A stretch of DNA of 52,707 nucleotides from Paramarasmius palmivorus (lineage: Eukaryota > Basidiomycota > Agaricomycetes > Agaricales > Marasmiaceae): positions 1 through 52,707 of the forward strand of contig JAYKXP010000231.1 of NCBI GenBank assembly GCA_037176845.1, given 5' to 3'. The notes under the pieces are model-generated. The model searched no databases. It saw nothing but the letters and a program-made list of their open reading frames with translations, and had not been told where the DNA came from. Made by a program: the position numbers and the translations under genes. Below are positions 10,766-23,644 of the stretch, piece after piece; the stretch's first letter is position 1, and each line of letters starts with the position of its first letter.

Positions 10766-13700
10766 TTAGGGATCGATGAAGGGAATGTAAAAGATTGGCG
10801 TTAATAAGCGCCGGTGCGTGACTGTGGGAAATTCTTAACTTTTTCACCTTTTTGCTCCAGGCTGAGCTCTGATTTTTCTCTGCACCCATGCCCCCCCACC
10901 TAGGCCAGCCTTCGCAGCATTCCAGCGCCATCGGCCTCCGCTTCAATACGAGCCGCTGCCAGTGGTGAGCAGAATGCTGCATGCTCGAAGCCTGAGTTCG
11001 AGCCCAGTTGCCTTAAGCTCCCTTGCAAAATATGGCCAGCATGGGCGGCTCCTCCAACCTAGCAGTCGCCTGCCGCACCAAGTCGTCCTCTTGCTCTGAA
11101 CCCCCTGCACCTACCGCCCGCCGCACATTAACGGCGAAGATTCTATGCCGCGTAGAAAGCCGCCTAATCTTGGTCACTAGAGCATCGATGGCGAGGAGTT
11201 GGTTGATTCTGAGCTTGGTCAGCGTCCTGGTATGCCCTTTGCCTTCGTGCCCATTCACATCATTCTAACATGTCGTCTCACTATCAGCCGAGTACACCAT
11301 CATCACGGGGAGTCAAATATCAGGCATGCGAAAGGAAAAGATTTCTAGCGCAAACACTTTCCTCTCATTCCTCCTGGAATATCACCGGCGTCGGTCTCGC
11401 AGCCATTGCACCAGTACTTCCTTTTGTGACGTGTCAAACGCGTCTTTGGCAATTGTGCGTCCCCGCCCTTTTTCTTCCTGGCTTTTACATTCAACGACCT
11501 GCGCAAGATCCCAGGCAATTACCAAACTGCAACCGGATTGCCTCGACCCGCCACCGGTCATCGGGAAGCCACGAGAACCAAGCTATTTCTACTGCACGTA
11601 ACATTAGCAAGCATCAACGACGAGGGATCCCGCCAGGACCTGCTTCATGTCCTAAAAGGCTAGGCGATCACGAAGCCCAGATGTCTCCGGCTCCAGCATC
11701 GCTCTCTCTTCCAGAAATCGTACGAGTTCAAGCTCGTGTTCTCGATGGTTCTGCAATCGATGGTTTACTGATGGAAATGCAAGCTGGTGTTGGTGCGATG
11801 CCAGATGATGGAACACGAGATGCAGGAACCTTCACCTACCTTGACGCCCGCTCCGGAGATCGCTCATCAGGTGCAAAGCATGCCGAGGAGTGCAGGGGGC
11901 CTCTGCGCCTCGGTTTGGAACCCAATCTCCTGAAACTTCATTACCTCTTTCGACGAACACATTCCCCCATGCTACCATTGCATTGGAAGGGAGCCAGTCT
12001 CCAGATATATACCATACACGAGCTCGCCATCCAGCCGCAGGAGGCGATGAAAAAGAAGTCCAAGGGTCTTTGCCTGGAGCTCTGACTTCGTCGCCAGTAT
12101 CGCCTTAGTTGAAGGACTGCACTGCATCTCAGGATCAGGTGGACCTGGAAAATGCGGGCAGCAACCTTTCCGGACTTGCTCGTATTATCGGCCTTGTACG
12201 CGGCTGAGAGCCTAATCTAGCTCAATAGATCTCACCAATGGAAATTGCAACCATACCGGCGGCGATAGCGCAACGACTTGGAGCACGAGTCCGCGTGATC
12301 AAAGGACACTCCGATCCCGAATTTCTTTTCGGCATTTATTGGAGATATATTTCCTCCTTGACCTCCGCAGGGAACGTCCTATCCATGCTCAGGGCAGCAG
12401 AGGCGGAGCGGATGAGGATGAGATGGAACCCGCAGATGGCGACATTAACGAAATGCGGGGGCTTCCATTCAATGTAGGCAGCTCGAGCTCTGTGGTGCTT
12501 TAGGAAAGTAGTATTACCGCGTTTTGCACGTATTAATTAGTCGATTGATACTCTTTTCTGCACTTAAGAACCCAAGCCTGAAGTAGAGTTCAGGTATCTA
12601 TGCCTTAGGTCCTACTTTGCTGCAAGAAAAAACTTCTCAAGTCGATCCATTTTTGCGAGCGATTCTCAGATTGGAATATATATTGATATTTCCAAACAAT
12701 ATGGTATGATAGTTATAATCGAATATGAACATTGCAATGATGGTAATCGCTGCGATCCTCATGGGCGGTGGGTAATTTTCATAGCTGATCATATTCAATG
12801 TTTTTGAATACCCGCGTCTTCTTGCAGATGACCTATTCCTTGCATCCACCTGGTGGGTTTCTCATCGCCGAATGGCTGGCCAGACCTATACCTTGCTATC
12901 CTCGCGCTGATCTGCCGCAGAGATTCTGGGCATATTCTGCAGGTGCAATACATGAGTATAGTTTCAACTATGAGAGCCTTGACTTACTGATGCCGGTGAG
13001 ATATATAAGCAGAAAATATGATGCAGCTGGGGGAATGCCACTGGCGCCGCACCAAACGCGCCAAATATAAAATAAAGCTTCTTGGAGACGATGCAAATAG
13101 TACGAGAATGTTGCAAAGAGTTCGTCAAGAGTTCGTACCAAGGATCATAGTTGAATATTGAACCATCGCTCCCGTTGGTATCCGAGTTTCATCCTATCAA
13201 GCAGCCAGATAATAATTGTCGATAGCAGCGACTGGCATTGTTATCGTGAAGCGGTCATACGTGTCCACATTCTTGAAGTTTCCAAAGAAAAAAAGTTGGT
13301 GCCGTGTACACGCGGTGTATTCCATGATACCGTACCATGATAGTCATCGGTGATCGCATTTTTGCTAGATTTTCTATGGCGCATCATCTAAGAGTGACTG
13401 AGAAAGTGGGAAGAGTCAAGGGTGTTCAGATGTACGACGTGAAGCACTGAATCCGCGATGATGGGAAGGAGCAAGTCATCGTCTATCTATCTATCATGAT
13501 CTATCTCTCTGACTCAACCCGCTCCATCCCGCATTCAACTGGTACGATTATATTCTTCCTCGGCTGGCCCTTTCAAGCTTTCTGATCTAAAGCCTTTCGA
13601 AAAGTCTTCATGAGTGCGCAACGACCGCTAATCGACTCAAAAATTCCGAATATGCCAGCTACACAATTCATCCGCCTTTGTGTTCGGTCCAGCGAATTTT

Positions 13701-14492
13701 CCTGCCAGTAACGTTTGGGCCTGGGCTAAGAATGGGTTTGCATGGATTGGAACCTCCCAAACGGATACATCGTAACTCCTCCGACTCCGCCATGGGATTT
13801 GAGCCAGAATGATGAACGGTCGAGATCCTGCAATCGAAAATTGAAGGCCAGGCACAGGAACTATCCTTCAACCAACCCCGACACAGAATTCGCCCTATTA
13901 GAGGTGCAAGAAATGGCTGAAATTGTGTTCTGCGTGTGTGCTACTCTTGCCATGTTGATTAGTTCGCGTTCAACTACAAACCATTAAAGGCCACTCTCAA
14001 GAGCTACTGAGGTAACACGCTGCGCTTTAACAAACTCGAAGATACGATGGCTTGGACCAGGAGCTTGGCATGGATACGAGGTGCGTTACTTGCCGCCCTA
14101 GTAGGCACTATTAGCTCACTTTTCATTGCAGGATGAATGCTTTATCTCTCAAATGACCAGGCAGATTTCAACATCCTACAGTATTATACGACCCACTGCC
14201 AGACGATGGACGTCATAAACTGCAACCTTGAAATCCCAAAAGGAAAGCACAGGTGTCCAGAGTGGTTACTACCTTCACAAAGGCCCGGTGAACTATCGCC
14301 GAAAGCTGAATAGCGAAAGTAAACGTTTTTTCTCCTGCCGCCTGCAGGCTTCAGCTTGGACAACTCGTTGGTCTTCATCCCGGGATTGGTGCGATCCGAG
14401 TTTCGATATCGCTGGATCGGGTGGGATGCACCATTGAAGTAAAGGAGTATCTGCGCGCTGCAAGAGTTGCAATATGTATCCAAGTACTTGAT
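10766..14492. other. Gene-poor stretch with one unassigned 271-codon frame
   Basis: No recognised domain. The frame at 11270-12085 (+) is open for 271 codons and composed of Ser/Pro/Arg-rich, low-information sequence. An overlapping frame around 11890-12108 is similarly disordered. They could be exons of a decayed gene with a disordered product, or chance. Several 60-80-codon frames on both strands between 12.2 and 14.4 kb show nothing recognisable. Confidence 0.3.
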
Positions 14493-15748
14493 CTACGATT
14501 TACTTGTATGATTATCGCGAACACCGCGGAGATAAGCCTGAAGTTCGCCTTGCATGTTTGCCCATTCTACGATTCAATGTCAGCTGCGCAAGAGCGGTAA
14601 TACTCGATATCACTCACGCTTCTCCGTCAATGTTTTGGCTTGCCATACCTTCTTGATTTTCCGCAAGTTTGGCATATGCCGCCCAGAGGTCGAGCTGGTA
14701 AATCCTTCCATCCAGTCAAGCTCTGCCCCCCACCCTTGCAAGCGCAGCCTTATGGTGATTCTGCCATGGTAGGAGTATGAGCAAAGCGCAAGTATGGATT
14801 GAAAGACCCACATAGCTAGGCGCTGTACTCGGAGTTGATACTTCGCCATCGTACTTGCATGCTTGCTAGAAGCAATCCATTGGTGTACATTCTTCGCATC
14901 CTAATTTGAATATCAGCGCAATTTGCATATCCACCAAAGCGAGCGAACCTCTAATTCTTGTCTATGCTGGGCTTGCATCTTTTCCATCCAAATATCCAAC
15001 TCGGGCTTTGGCATAGTCGTCACATATTCAATGGCCGAGTTTAGATAGACAAACTCAGTAAAGTCACCTGGCAAGATTGGTTAGTGCTCCATCTGGCCAA
15101 CTTGCCCAACTTACCAGCAGGACCCAGTTGTATTCTAGTAGAATTGCGCTGAAGATCAGTAATTGCTGATGAAGGCATCAATTCAAGAGCATCTTTCGCA
15201 ATTGATGCTGGTGCCAGCGAAAAACTGCGCGCAGTTTGAGTGCGGTAAAAATAAGAATAGAGGTAGTACAAACTGTTCTTAGATACACCCGCAGCACCAG
15301 CGCTTTAAACCTCCTAGTGCCTGGATACCTGCGAAGTTGATTGTCTTGCATTCGGCATTGCAAATCTGAATAGCGCGGGTTTTGTCAATAGCTAAGCATT
15401 CGAAAGTTTCCAGCGACGCACATTGCAGAGGTTGTCAAACAAAAGATGTGCGAGAGCTGGCTCGCTCATTCCCAATATTCCGCAGGGTATTTCAAGATTT
15501 GCTCTTGCTCGCTTCCACCAAATTTCGCTGGACTTGGTAAGGAGTTTCGATCGCATTTTCTTTCGGGTACGAGCTAATTGCAAAAAATCGCGGGGGGAAA
15601 GAAACTGCAAGACCTAGTTTCATTGCGATTAGCATTGGATAATAGTCGGAGTGCTTATGCCACGCACCTCGCCTAGGATTTCATTCGCCAGGATTTCCAA
15701 CGCCCACCCAACGCTTGGCTCCAAAACTACCGCAGATTTCTTTTTCAT
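14493..15748 (-). CDS. F-box protein with Agaricomycete-type C-terminal domain (multi-exon)
   Basis: The ATG at 15748 starts a textbook F-box split by an intron: exon 15748-15668 ends LANEILGE and exon 15613-15422 begins VLQFLSPRDFLQLART. The family-typical SEIWWKRARANLEIP and SEPALAHLLFD follow. Later exons give ELMPSSAITDLQ, DFTEFVYLNSAIEYVTTMP and, near the end, LRLQGWGAELDWMEGF and EWANMQGELQAYLRGVRDN, ending at 14493. That is the usual order in basidiomycete F-box proteins of this class, which act as SCF ligase adaptors. The exons between 15365 and 14620 are less certain; one junction needs a donor inside a Trp codon to keep frame. The gene is probably intact but could carry a break in the middle. 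Confidence 0.65.
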
Positions 15749-16458
15749 GCTTTATAGCTCCATCTCAGCGGCCATTGAACTGTGAATAGTATCGGTCACA
15801 TACCTTCTTTTCCTCATAAAGTAGAGGGTAACTCGCAGTGATCAAGGCGTGCTTGAGTCAAGATGTGACGCCACCTAATACACGTGCTCTTGCTACATCG
15901 GGAAAACTTGGTCTAAGGCTACTATTGATGAATCCGATGTGTAAAGCACGCTAATGTGTAAAATACCATATTATTGAGAGTTTCCTCCAGTTCTGGTGCT
16001 CGGTAATTTTTTTGGGATGCCTTAAAATACATAAAAACTTGTTTGTGTACTTATATTGGGGATTATAGGGGAGGGGAGCAAATGGGACGTGAAATTGACC
16101 TGAAATTGAGGTTTGATGGGAGCGTGACATTGTCAGGAACACTACATTCTGCAATCCAATATCGTGACATCAAAATGTCGAGTGGCCGAAACCTGCCGCA
16201 TCGTGACAATTCGTGACATCAAAAAGTTGCAGTTCTAGTTCTGAGTCCGGAAACGATCCGCTATGAGATTGGGGCTCCCTAAAAATCCCCAAAATTCAAT
16301 GACAGGTGATAATGATATGACAAGTACTATGGTGTATTTTTTAGGCTTGGATTGTTATGTGGAGCGGGCAGTAGAAAAAATTTTTCAAAAATTTACAGTT
16401 CTTGTCCATCAATAGTAGGGTTGGGTAAAAAAACTCCTTAGCAGTATCAGGAATTAGT
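15749..16458. other. Intergenic stretch with short direct repeats
   Basis: No coding sequence recognised. Two copies of CGTGACATCAAAA occur at about 16164 and 16207, with a further CGTGACATTGTCA at about 16122. Such spacing is compatible with the remains of a small non-autonomous transposon, but no terminal inverted repeats or target duplication were identified. Confidence 0.3.
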
Positions 16459-17625
16459 ATGAACCTCTCTGCCGCAAAAGCAACTTTGCGGACTACATCG
16501 CAAAACACAATACTGTTGCAGCAAGGAAAAGGTCCGCAGGTAGTCAACGACGATGTACTCCTCCTCATACTGGAAGCAGCTATGCGCCATTTTCGGGATG
16601 AACGCACAGGCAAGGTTGCCTTGTTACTAATGAAGAAAAAATTCAATTCTTCATGAGTCATCCAGCAAAATAAATGACGATCAATTCTAACAGTTTTTTA
16701 GCCTCGTTCTTCATCTGTATCGTGCTGTGATGCTGAGCAACGCCGAGCAGCTATACGTGTTTGGATGGACACTACGAGTAAACCCACATTTGGGGGGGCT
16801 AATCGAAGACCTCAACATCAAGTCAGGGTGTACTCCATGCGGCATAGACAGTCCAGCCTTTATGAACCCGCATTATGAGTGGATACCCGACACCATCGCT
16901 CTTGTCTTAGGCACCACAAGCCAGTCAGTCAAGGTCCTATCCTTGCAGGTCTCTCAGCATCCTATCATTACGCGCGCATTTCGCACGACCACCTTTCCGC
17001 AGTTGGAGATCATCGAGGCCAATCATTACCTACTGCTGGACCCCCTGGTGTTGCAGCTCTCAGCGCAAAACTCATTGCGGAGGTTGAAGCAATGGATCCT
17101 ACCACCGACATTAGACAGTCAGCGACACTGAATGTTCAGGACTTTCCTGATACTCCGTGGCCGAAGCTCTGCCAAATGGTTGTGGACTGCGCAGTCGTTA
17201 TCCCAGACTTCTCCACCAAACCATTTGACTACCAATACATCAGCCAACCCATTGACATCACGTTCATCCAAGGCGGGGGCTTTGATTGCGATGTTCATTA
17301 CCAAAAGTTCCTTCGCGAAATACATCTTCCCATCAATGTGCGACACGCGGTAGTCACAGATGGTCTACCAGTGCTAGAGTACATTCGACACGCCAGAAAT
17401 CGGTGGCACACCAAGGCCCTTCTTGTCATAGACAAGAGTTTGCCTGTAGACACATACTTCCTGCACTCGATGCAGGAACACCGACCGCTGGCTGCAAATG
17501 TTGAACAACTCGACACCAAGCTCCCATCTTTTTGGAGTATGGTAGAAGAGGCCGTGGGCAATAGAGACAGCAGAGCTGCCATCTTTCATCAAAATTCGGT
17601 GAACTGGCTAATTGGCGATACATAA
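16459..17625 (+). CDS. F-box/LRR-type protein, possibly frameshifted
   Basis: Exon 1 from the ATG at 16459 carries a weak F-box-like start (QVVNDDVLLLILEAA). After an intron of about 79 bp ending near 16693-16701 the frame reads LHLYRAVMLSNAEQLYVFG, then VNPHLGGLIEDLNI, a pattern typical of Agaricomycete F-box proteins just after the F-box. That frame stops at 17131. A second frame continues with strong coding character from about 17085 (DFPDTPWPKLCQMVVDC ... SFWSMVEEAVGNR) to the stop at 17625. A 35-bp intron beginning in CTGGTGTTG could link them in phase 0. That is very short, so a frameshift is equally possible. Function beyond a possible SCF adaptor is unknown. Confidence 0.5.
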
Positions 17626-18429
17626 ATCTGTGAATACCATATAAACAATGTAACTATTTTGTCTGCGCAGAGTGTTTTAGAAGCACCTTGGACACCGAAA
17701 CAATCCGCAGGGACGACCTTAACACCTGTCTTCCAAGGCAGTGGAGCTTGACTACGACACTACCTTTGCACTCTAGTGGCGACTATAACCTGCACCTCCC
17801 CTGCACAATTTCGAATTGCAACAAGCAAGATAATATAACAATTTTCTATACCATTTCCCCACCAAACACCAGACGCTTGACTAATACACCCAGATCCGAA
17901 TGATACATTGGATGGCCACAATCTCTATCTGCAAGGAACTCGACCAACTTCTCCCAGAATGTAGCCAGACAAGGTCCCTCTTGGCAGACAAAACCAAACT
18001 CCATATCGCGCCCGCGAAATCCGACCCTACTAACATTTCTAACCTCTGAAGCATCCCTGGCACAAATAATAGCCAAACACGTGTTCCAGGTATATGGGTG
18101 ATACAGCCCGCGATCCAGCGTGCTGCTGGCATGCATAATTGCAAGAGCTTGAGCGCGGTCAGGAAGCCAGACATGCAGGAGGCTGGCGGACAGTTTGGTT
18201 GTCATGTACCAAAAGTGCTATAACTCCAGGTGGCATTGGGTCAGTTGGCCAATCCTCGCAGATTCGAAAGAAAAGGTGTTGAAGCAGAAATTGACATGCG
18301 CCCCGGAGTCGGGTATGTGGCAGTGAGCCAATATTTGGCTTTATGTGCTGAAAGGGCACAATTTCTCTGAATTATCACATGCAAAGGACCTTGACAAGCA
18401 AGGTGATATCTATTTACTGATCAAGCACT
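17626..18429. other. Stretch with an unassigned 119-codon frame
   Basis: On the minus strand 18205-17846 is open for 119 codons and looks protein-like (EVRNVSRVGFRGRDMEFGF, FWEKLVEFLADRDC). An overlapping minus frame upstream (18359-18159) might be joined to it. I do not recognise either. They may be the 3' end of a decayed host gene at the edge of the transposon island. Confidence 0.3.
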
Positions 18430-19400
18430 AGCATTAGGGTCAAAGGGGCACAAGACAAAGGGATCTACCATTTGTACTCTAGAACCATCCCAGCCTGACA
18501 AATGAAAGCACAACTCTCCTGAATCAGATAACAGCCAGGATGAGGCTGATAAGGCCAATAACTCATGCCCCAAGAAGAAGCAAAAGTCAAAGGCAGTGCC
18601 CACACTGAGTGTAGAGATCATCAATGTTGATGAAGATGAAGAGAATGAGGGGGGCAGAGTAAAGACCACAAAGGTCAAGCTGAAGAAGGAAGAGACACCA
18701 AGAGAGGAGCTCAGTGAGTGATCAAAATGCATTGAATGATTTCAAATTACTCACCTACATGGATAGAATGTTGCCTGAAGGCATGAAAGTCCCCAATCTA
18801 TGGGTTCTTTGAGAAACCATACTATGAAGAATGCAGGCCACTTAAGTGGCCCACCCATACCTTCCGCTGCACTGGATGTAGTGTGCGAGTTTGCTGCTAT
18901 CAAGACACATCAGGTGCAAATTCATTGAGTAACCTGCAGAAACATACTAAAAAATGTTGAGGACATGCCACCTTGAAGGCAGCCATGACATTGGGTGATC
19001 ATCCAGACAAGATATAGAAGAAGATTGATGGAAAGAGCGGGAACTTTGACATTAAATCGACCTTTGATGACCAACATAAGGCTAGAGTGAAGACATGTTC
19101 AAACATGCAACATACTCCTGTTCAGACGCGGTCAGCCTTCATTGGTATCTAGCATGAAGGGGTTTTGGAGAACTGCTGCCCATTTGAGTTAGTAGCTGGC
19201 TGTGGCTTTCTCAGCCTTATGAAGACTGGGAGCCCACTCTACTGGGTCTCACACCCAACTGTTGTGTCCCAGAATACAAAGGCGGCATTTGCTAAGGTAC
19301 AGCAGAGGGTATCTCAGATGTTACACACAAGTGAACATCCAGAAGAGCAAGTAACTCACTCACCTCATTTCTAGGAATATGAGGGTGCTCATTTCCATCA
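18430..19400 (+). pseudogene. Degraded BED-finger hAT-type transposase (N-terminal part)
   Basis: Read with a few stops and frame changes, the segment gives an acidic/basic leader (DEADKANNSCPKKKQKSK). A BED zinc finger follows (YGFFEKPYYEECRPLKW, FRCTGCSVRVCC, SNLQKHTKKC: C-x2-C and H-x4-C). Next come KSTFDDQHKARVKT and then FELVAGCGFLSLMKTGSPLY, VSHPTVVSQNTKAAF and KVQQRVSQML. That order matches the N-terminal third of basidiomycete hAT transposases. The catalytic core and the C-terminal dimerisation region are missing, so it is a truncated relic that cannot move. TGA codons follow HTKKC and interrupt elsewhere. Confidence 0.75.
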
Positions 19401-20899
19401 GCAAAAACCAAGAAAGGTCACAGCTGGAAATTAGGGCATATATCGCCCACCACCTGCTACTCACGTGCAGCCGAAGGGTGTAATAGTGATATGAGCATGA
19501 AATGACAGTGCATATTACCTTGTATTATTGTAGTATGACAATATCACACCCTTATTACCTAGTATTACTGCAGCAGGATGTTATTTTCAGAGCCATAGAA
19601 CAATGGTGTATACTCTGAACTTCATCATAAAATTACACTACCACAGTTTTGGATTATAATGAGTGCATACCAAGCAACATGGAATGCATCGCGCACCTGC
19701 ATTTGCTTCTTCTATCTCGATTCTATCTTTTATATCAGGTAATGCTTGAATTGTGGAGGGCTAGCCATCTCTGATGGACCACATCATCTGCTGCAATCAG
19801 GATATTGAATAGAGATAGGTGCAGCATGCATATAGCTATGTAAACTAGCTTGCAATGAAGAGGTTGATGTGTTTATGAAAACAGAAGCATGGGAAAAAAT
19901 TTCACATCAAGCGGCTGGATCAATGACATCACCTGGCCGCGTCATCATCTAACAATAGACCACCTTTGCTCACCTTTGACCTTAATGATCTACACCTTGG
20001 CGACTTGTGCTCCAGAATCAGTGAGCACTGCGCTATGTGCCCTCTGCCTTGTGCCCTGCCCTCAAGTGGTCCACATGCAGACCATTTTTTCACATAAGGC
20101 CCGCCCCAGATTCCTCTGCCCCAAAACTCCCTTTCTTTCTTTCTATCACCATCTTCCTTCCTCCTCCTCATCCGCTCTCCTCCTCCTTCGCTCTCCTCTC
20201 CTGCAGAGTCAGCTGTCATAGCTGCCATGTCTGTCATCTCAGGTATCACAATTACAGTGATATCTCTGGCAATTTGAAGAGCAGATTCACTCATTGGTGG
20301 TAGGTCTTATTTCCAACACCGGTGTGCATACCTCACTGATTTCTTAGCCTATGTTGCACAGGCCTTGTTATCTTGTTCGGTTAAGATGATATGGCAAGGT
20401 AGTTTGGTGGTGGTGTTTATAGGCATCCATTGAGGTATGCAGCCATCCCCTTGGCTATGACCTCACTATTGACTGAGACTAATTCTTAGCATGCTTTCTT
20501 GGGCAGCAAATTATATGCCCCGATGAAACCAACAATTTTCCTCCACCAATCCTATCCCAGCATCCCAGTGCGCATATATATACTCACACTTTTGTCAACG
20601 CTGTGATGATTGACAGGTGACAGAACATGGTATGTTTTCCGATCCCCATGATCATTCATCCTGCACTGATAGATCCTGCATAGGCCATGTATAGCTTTGC
20701 CAGGATGAGATGGTGGTACTCAAGTCTAACTATGTATTTTGTGCATGTAGATACATGTTAGTAATGAATATATATTTCATATGTATCATCATATCTCTGT
20801 CTATGTGATGTAAAGGCCCAATTTTGCCATATATTTTGTGTCTGGTTAGCTGGCATATGTCTGGTGATGTTGCATAATACTAGTTGTAACCCTTGTAAC

Positions 20900-21005
20900 T
20901 TGTTGCTACCCTATTATTACCCTCAATACCTGTTACCACCTTTCTTACCCGCTATTACTCCTGCTACCTGCTATTACTCTCACTACTCACTGCTACTCCT
21001 GCTAC
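20900..21005. repeat. Degenerate pyrimidine-rich short tandem repeats
   Basis: About ten imperfect copies of a TGCTACTCC / TGTTACCAC-like 10-12-mer follow one another. One strand is almost purine-free. This is low-complexity sequence of the kind found inside or beside retrotransposon ends; no function is claimed. Confidence 0.5.
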
Positions 21006-21243
21006 AAATCACTAGGACACAAGGGAAGTGTACAAGCAATGAATGAAACAATGTAATATGATAATATGGTCTCGATATGATCAAGACAACGCGAGCCAAC
21101 CTATAAACCCATCTAAACTATTCCTATGCGTTCCTATGGTGCAAAATAACCTATCAAACCCGACAAGGGTAAAGACCTATTGTTCCTATAAAAGGCACTG
21201 GTTACACTAGTCAAACTAGCACGACAACCAGGCCACCTATAAG

Positions 21244-21327
21244 CTAGTGGAGCTCCACACTAAGCTTTAACGATCACTGGTGGGGCTCCACACCAAGTGA
21301 AAAGGGATCTAGTGGGGCTCCACACTA
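21244..21327. repeat. Three tandem ~33-bp units with a palindromic core
   Basis: CTAGTGGAGCTCCACACTA, CTGGTGGGGCTCCACACCA and CTAGTGGGGCTCCACACTA start at 21244, 21277 and 21309. The first copy contains the perfect palindrome GTGGAGCTCCAC; the others differ from it at one or two positions. The spacers of 13-14 bases are not conserved. Confidence 0.7.
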
Positions 21328-23644
21328 GTCCTGAAACAATCAATTCTATCCAAAGAGTCTAGATGAACTAGCTCTGTCCTATGGGTATCTCAAAGTTCTA
21401 ATTTCACGACTCTAGTTCAATATAGAGAAGGGCTTTTCAAAGGTTTTATTTTCTAAGTTATTTTCTAAGCACACTTCGCCTCTATGGTCAGTGATAGAAG
21501 GCAAGAACTCTGCTATTGGTGCACTAGGGCTGCGTGTATAGCGGGGTAATTGCTTGAGAGCTGCTGCTTATATACCCGCGAGCGCACATATTTTACATAT
21601 AAGTGAAAGTAGACACAATAAAATAATAGTAACTATGCAAGAAATGAGAATGAGGAGAGGATTCTGTCCATATGAAGTAAGTATCTACCAGAAAAGAAAG
21701 GTTTGGGTATATATTGGTCGGAATTTGACATTATTTTGCAGGACTGCGAGTCATATTACTTTTGGGTTGCTAGGAAGTGGCGCGCGGAGGTGCTGTTCCG
21801 CATGGTGCGTTTCGGATATCGGTGCTAGGACATAGTTATTCCGCTCGGAACTTGCTAGGGGTCCGATCTCGTCTGAAATGCTTCGGATTCGTATCCAAGG
21901 AAGGTAGGCTCTGCGCCCTTGTAGTTCTATATTATATTTTCTATGTCCTAGGACAGTCCTGGCACAGAATCCTATCTGCTTCCTTGTTATAGGACTATAT
22001 GTCCCTCACTAGTGTCTGTACTAGCAGTAGGAATCCCAACTCGAAGCTCGAGGGATATTCCGATTGATATGGAAAGCTGTTAAGCTCCCATATGGTCCTC
22101 GTATTGATGACCCAGTTACTTGGACATTTCTAATCCAGGTAACTCTGCTCTCGAGGGTGACTCGCACCTCCAGCTTCTACTGTATTTGGTATATAGCTTC
22201 TGATTCGTCCCCTAGGGTCCTTCTACGCTGTGGTAGTTGGTCCTCGTTCACTATCCCATCTCATATGTCCCATAGCGCGAGTATAGTGTAGCCATATGAC
22301 CTACTAGGAAGTCTACCATGCGCAGTAGCATGTCCTCGTAAGGTTCCAGCCTGATAATAGAGTATAGATGCGGTCTACAGGTTTCGGCGCGTATCCTAGC
22401 GCAATCATATAGGGCTAACGATGACATCAACGTCTATGTGCACACAGCTAGTATTCACCACGCAGTGCATGCCTATCTTATTCTTTGTCATATGCGCACT
22501 ACTAGGTTCCTAGTAGTGATACCAAGTCCATATAGTACTTAGTATGATGTACTAGTGCGATTCTGAACACAACAATTAGTGTCAAAATGACTGTTTTTCA
22601 GCAATTTTGTTCTGGTACCCTCACACCGAGGCAATGGAGTAACAGCAAGAAGCATGGAACTGTGCAGTCAGTGTATAGAACAATGATGAACGAATACAAA
22701 TATCAGAGATGAACGATGTAAAGTAAAGATCATCAAATGAAACCATAAAAGGATAAATAATTCTAACATGATACCCATGTGCCTGTGCATATCCATAGTA
22801 TACAAACTAGATGTATTATACCAAGTAACTCAAGTAGAAAATTAGCGCTGTTCTCTGCTACTCTCATCTCTATCATCCTCTTGCTCTATGGCCAAGACAC
22901 TTGGTCTCTGCTGCCTCTCTCTCTCTCTCCCCACATGAGGCATCTTCTTCATGCGCCCTCATCCTGCATAGTGCATCAGTGCTGTTGCTGATAGCTTCAG
23001 CGATAACTTTCCTCGCATGGTCTTCTCCTCGCACAATGTTCTGCCTGCCGCTGGCCGCTCTCTCTTGTTCTCTTCTTGCATAGTCCTAACAAGTAGAAAG
23101 GCTCAATGAAGATCTTGGCTAGTTGTTTTCGAACTGAAGAGAGTGTGAACTTGACTTTCAAGTACTTAAAAAGGACCTTCAAACTTGGTGACTTTCTGGT
23201 GATCCAAGGAAGATTATTGCCAAGTATCTAGGCTGTGAACAGCCTCAGAAACCCTCTAGTGGTGGGCTCAATGGCAGATACTCTGCCATTAGCCCGGCAC
23301 TCTGCTTCTGCTCAAAGGTGGGTGGAGTATCTCCATTCTCCTCTGTAGCTTCATCTAACTTCTTTCCTTTGCAAATAGTTCACATGTGAAGCCAGATTGT
23401 CCAGCTTGGGTAGCTTGGGCTTGCTGCCAAAAGTCTTGCCTTCACTTTGCATAGTTCACTTAGTGGAGCATGTACTAAAGTGGTGAGTCATTGAAAACAC
23501 CAGTGGTAGTGAGGTAAACTCGCAACTTGTAGTATTTATACTTAAACTGCCAGTACAACTTACCACCCTCTTTCCTAGGAACTGGGTAATGGAAATGTTG
23601 CAAGCTCACTGCACCCAGTGTATACTCTTATTAGTAGTTTAAAT

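Larger units (their letters stand above)
19401..23644. other. AT-rich transposon island without an intact gene
   Basis: All frames are short. Pyrimidine-rich runs (around 20130-20215 and 22915-22930), degenerate short tandem repeats (20900-21005) and a 33-bp repeat cluster (21244-21327) are visible. The segment 21400-22600 has the look of an LTR or LTR-flanking sequence (TATA-like motifs, compact composition), but I could not find paired LTRs, a primer-binding site or pol motifs. Coding-like minus-strand sequence between 23100 and 23450 (KYLKVKFTLSSVRKQLAK) is not identified. Confidence 0.4.

Noticed and set aside
10985..11010. GAGTTCGAGCCC as a tRNA B-box
   Set aside because: No A-box at a suitable distance upstream and no cloverleaf can be folded around it.
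11270..12085. 271-codon frame as a gene
   Set aside because: Low-information Ser/Pro/Arg-rich sequence, no conserved motif and competing overlapping frames. It is recorded only as an unassigned stretch.
21400..22620. Solo LTR or copia-type retrotransposon
   Set aside because: Composition and TATA-like motifs are suggestive, but no paired LTR, TG...CA ends with target duplication, primer-binding site or pol motif could be identified.
23600..23644. CACTG/CAGTG hairpin as the Helitron 3' terminus
   Set aside because: The stem is only five base pairs and no CTRR follows within the usual 10-12 bases on the minus strand; the first CTAG is about 30 bases away.
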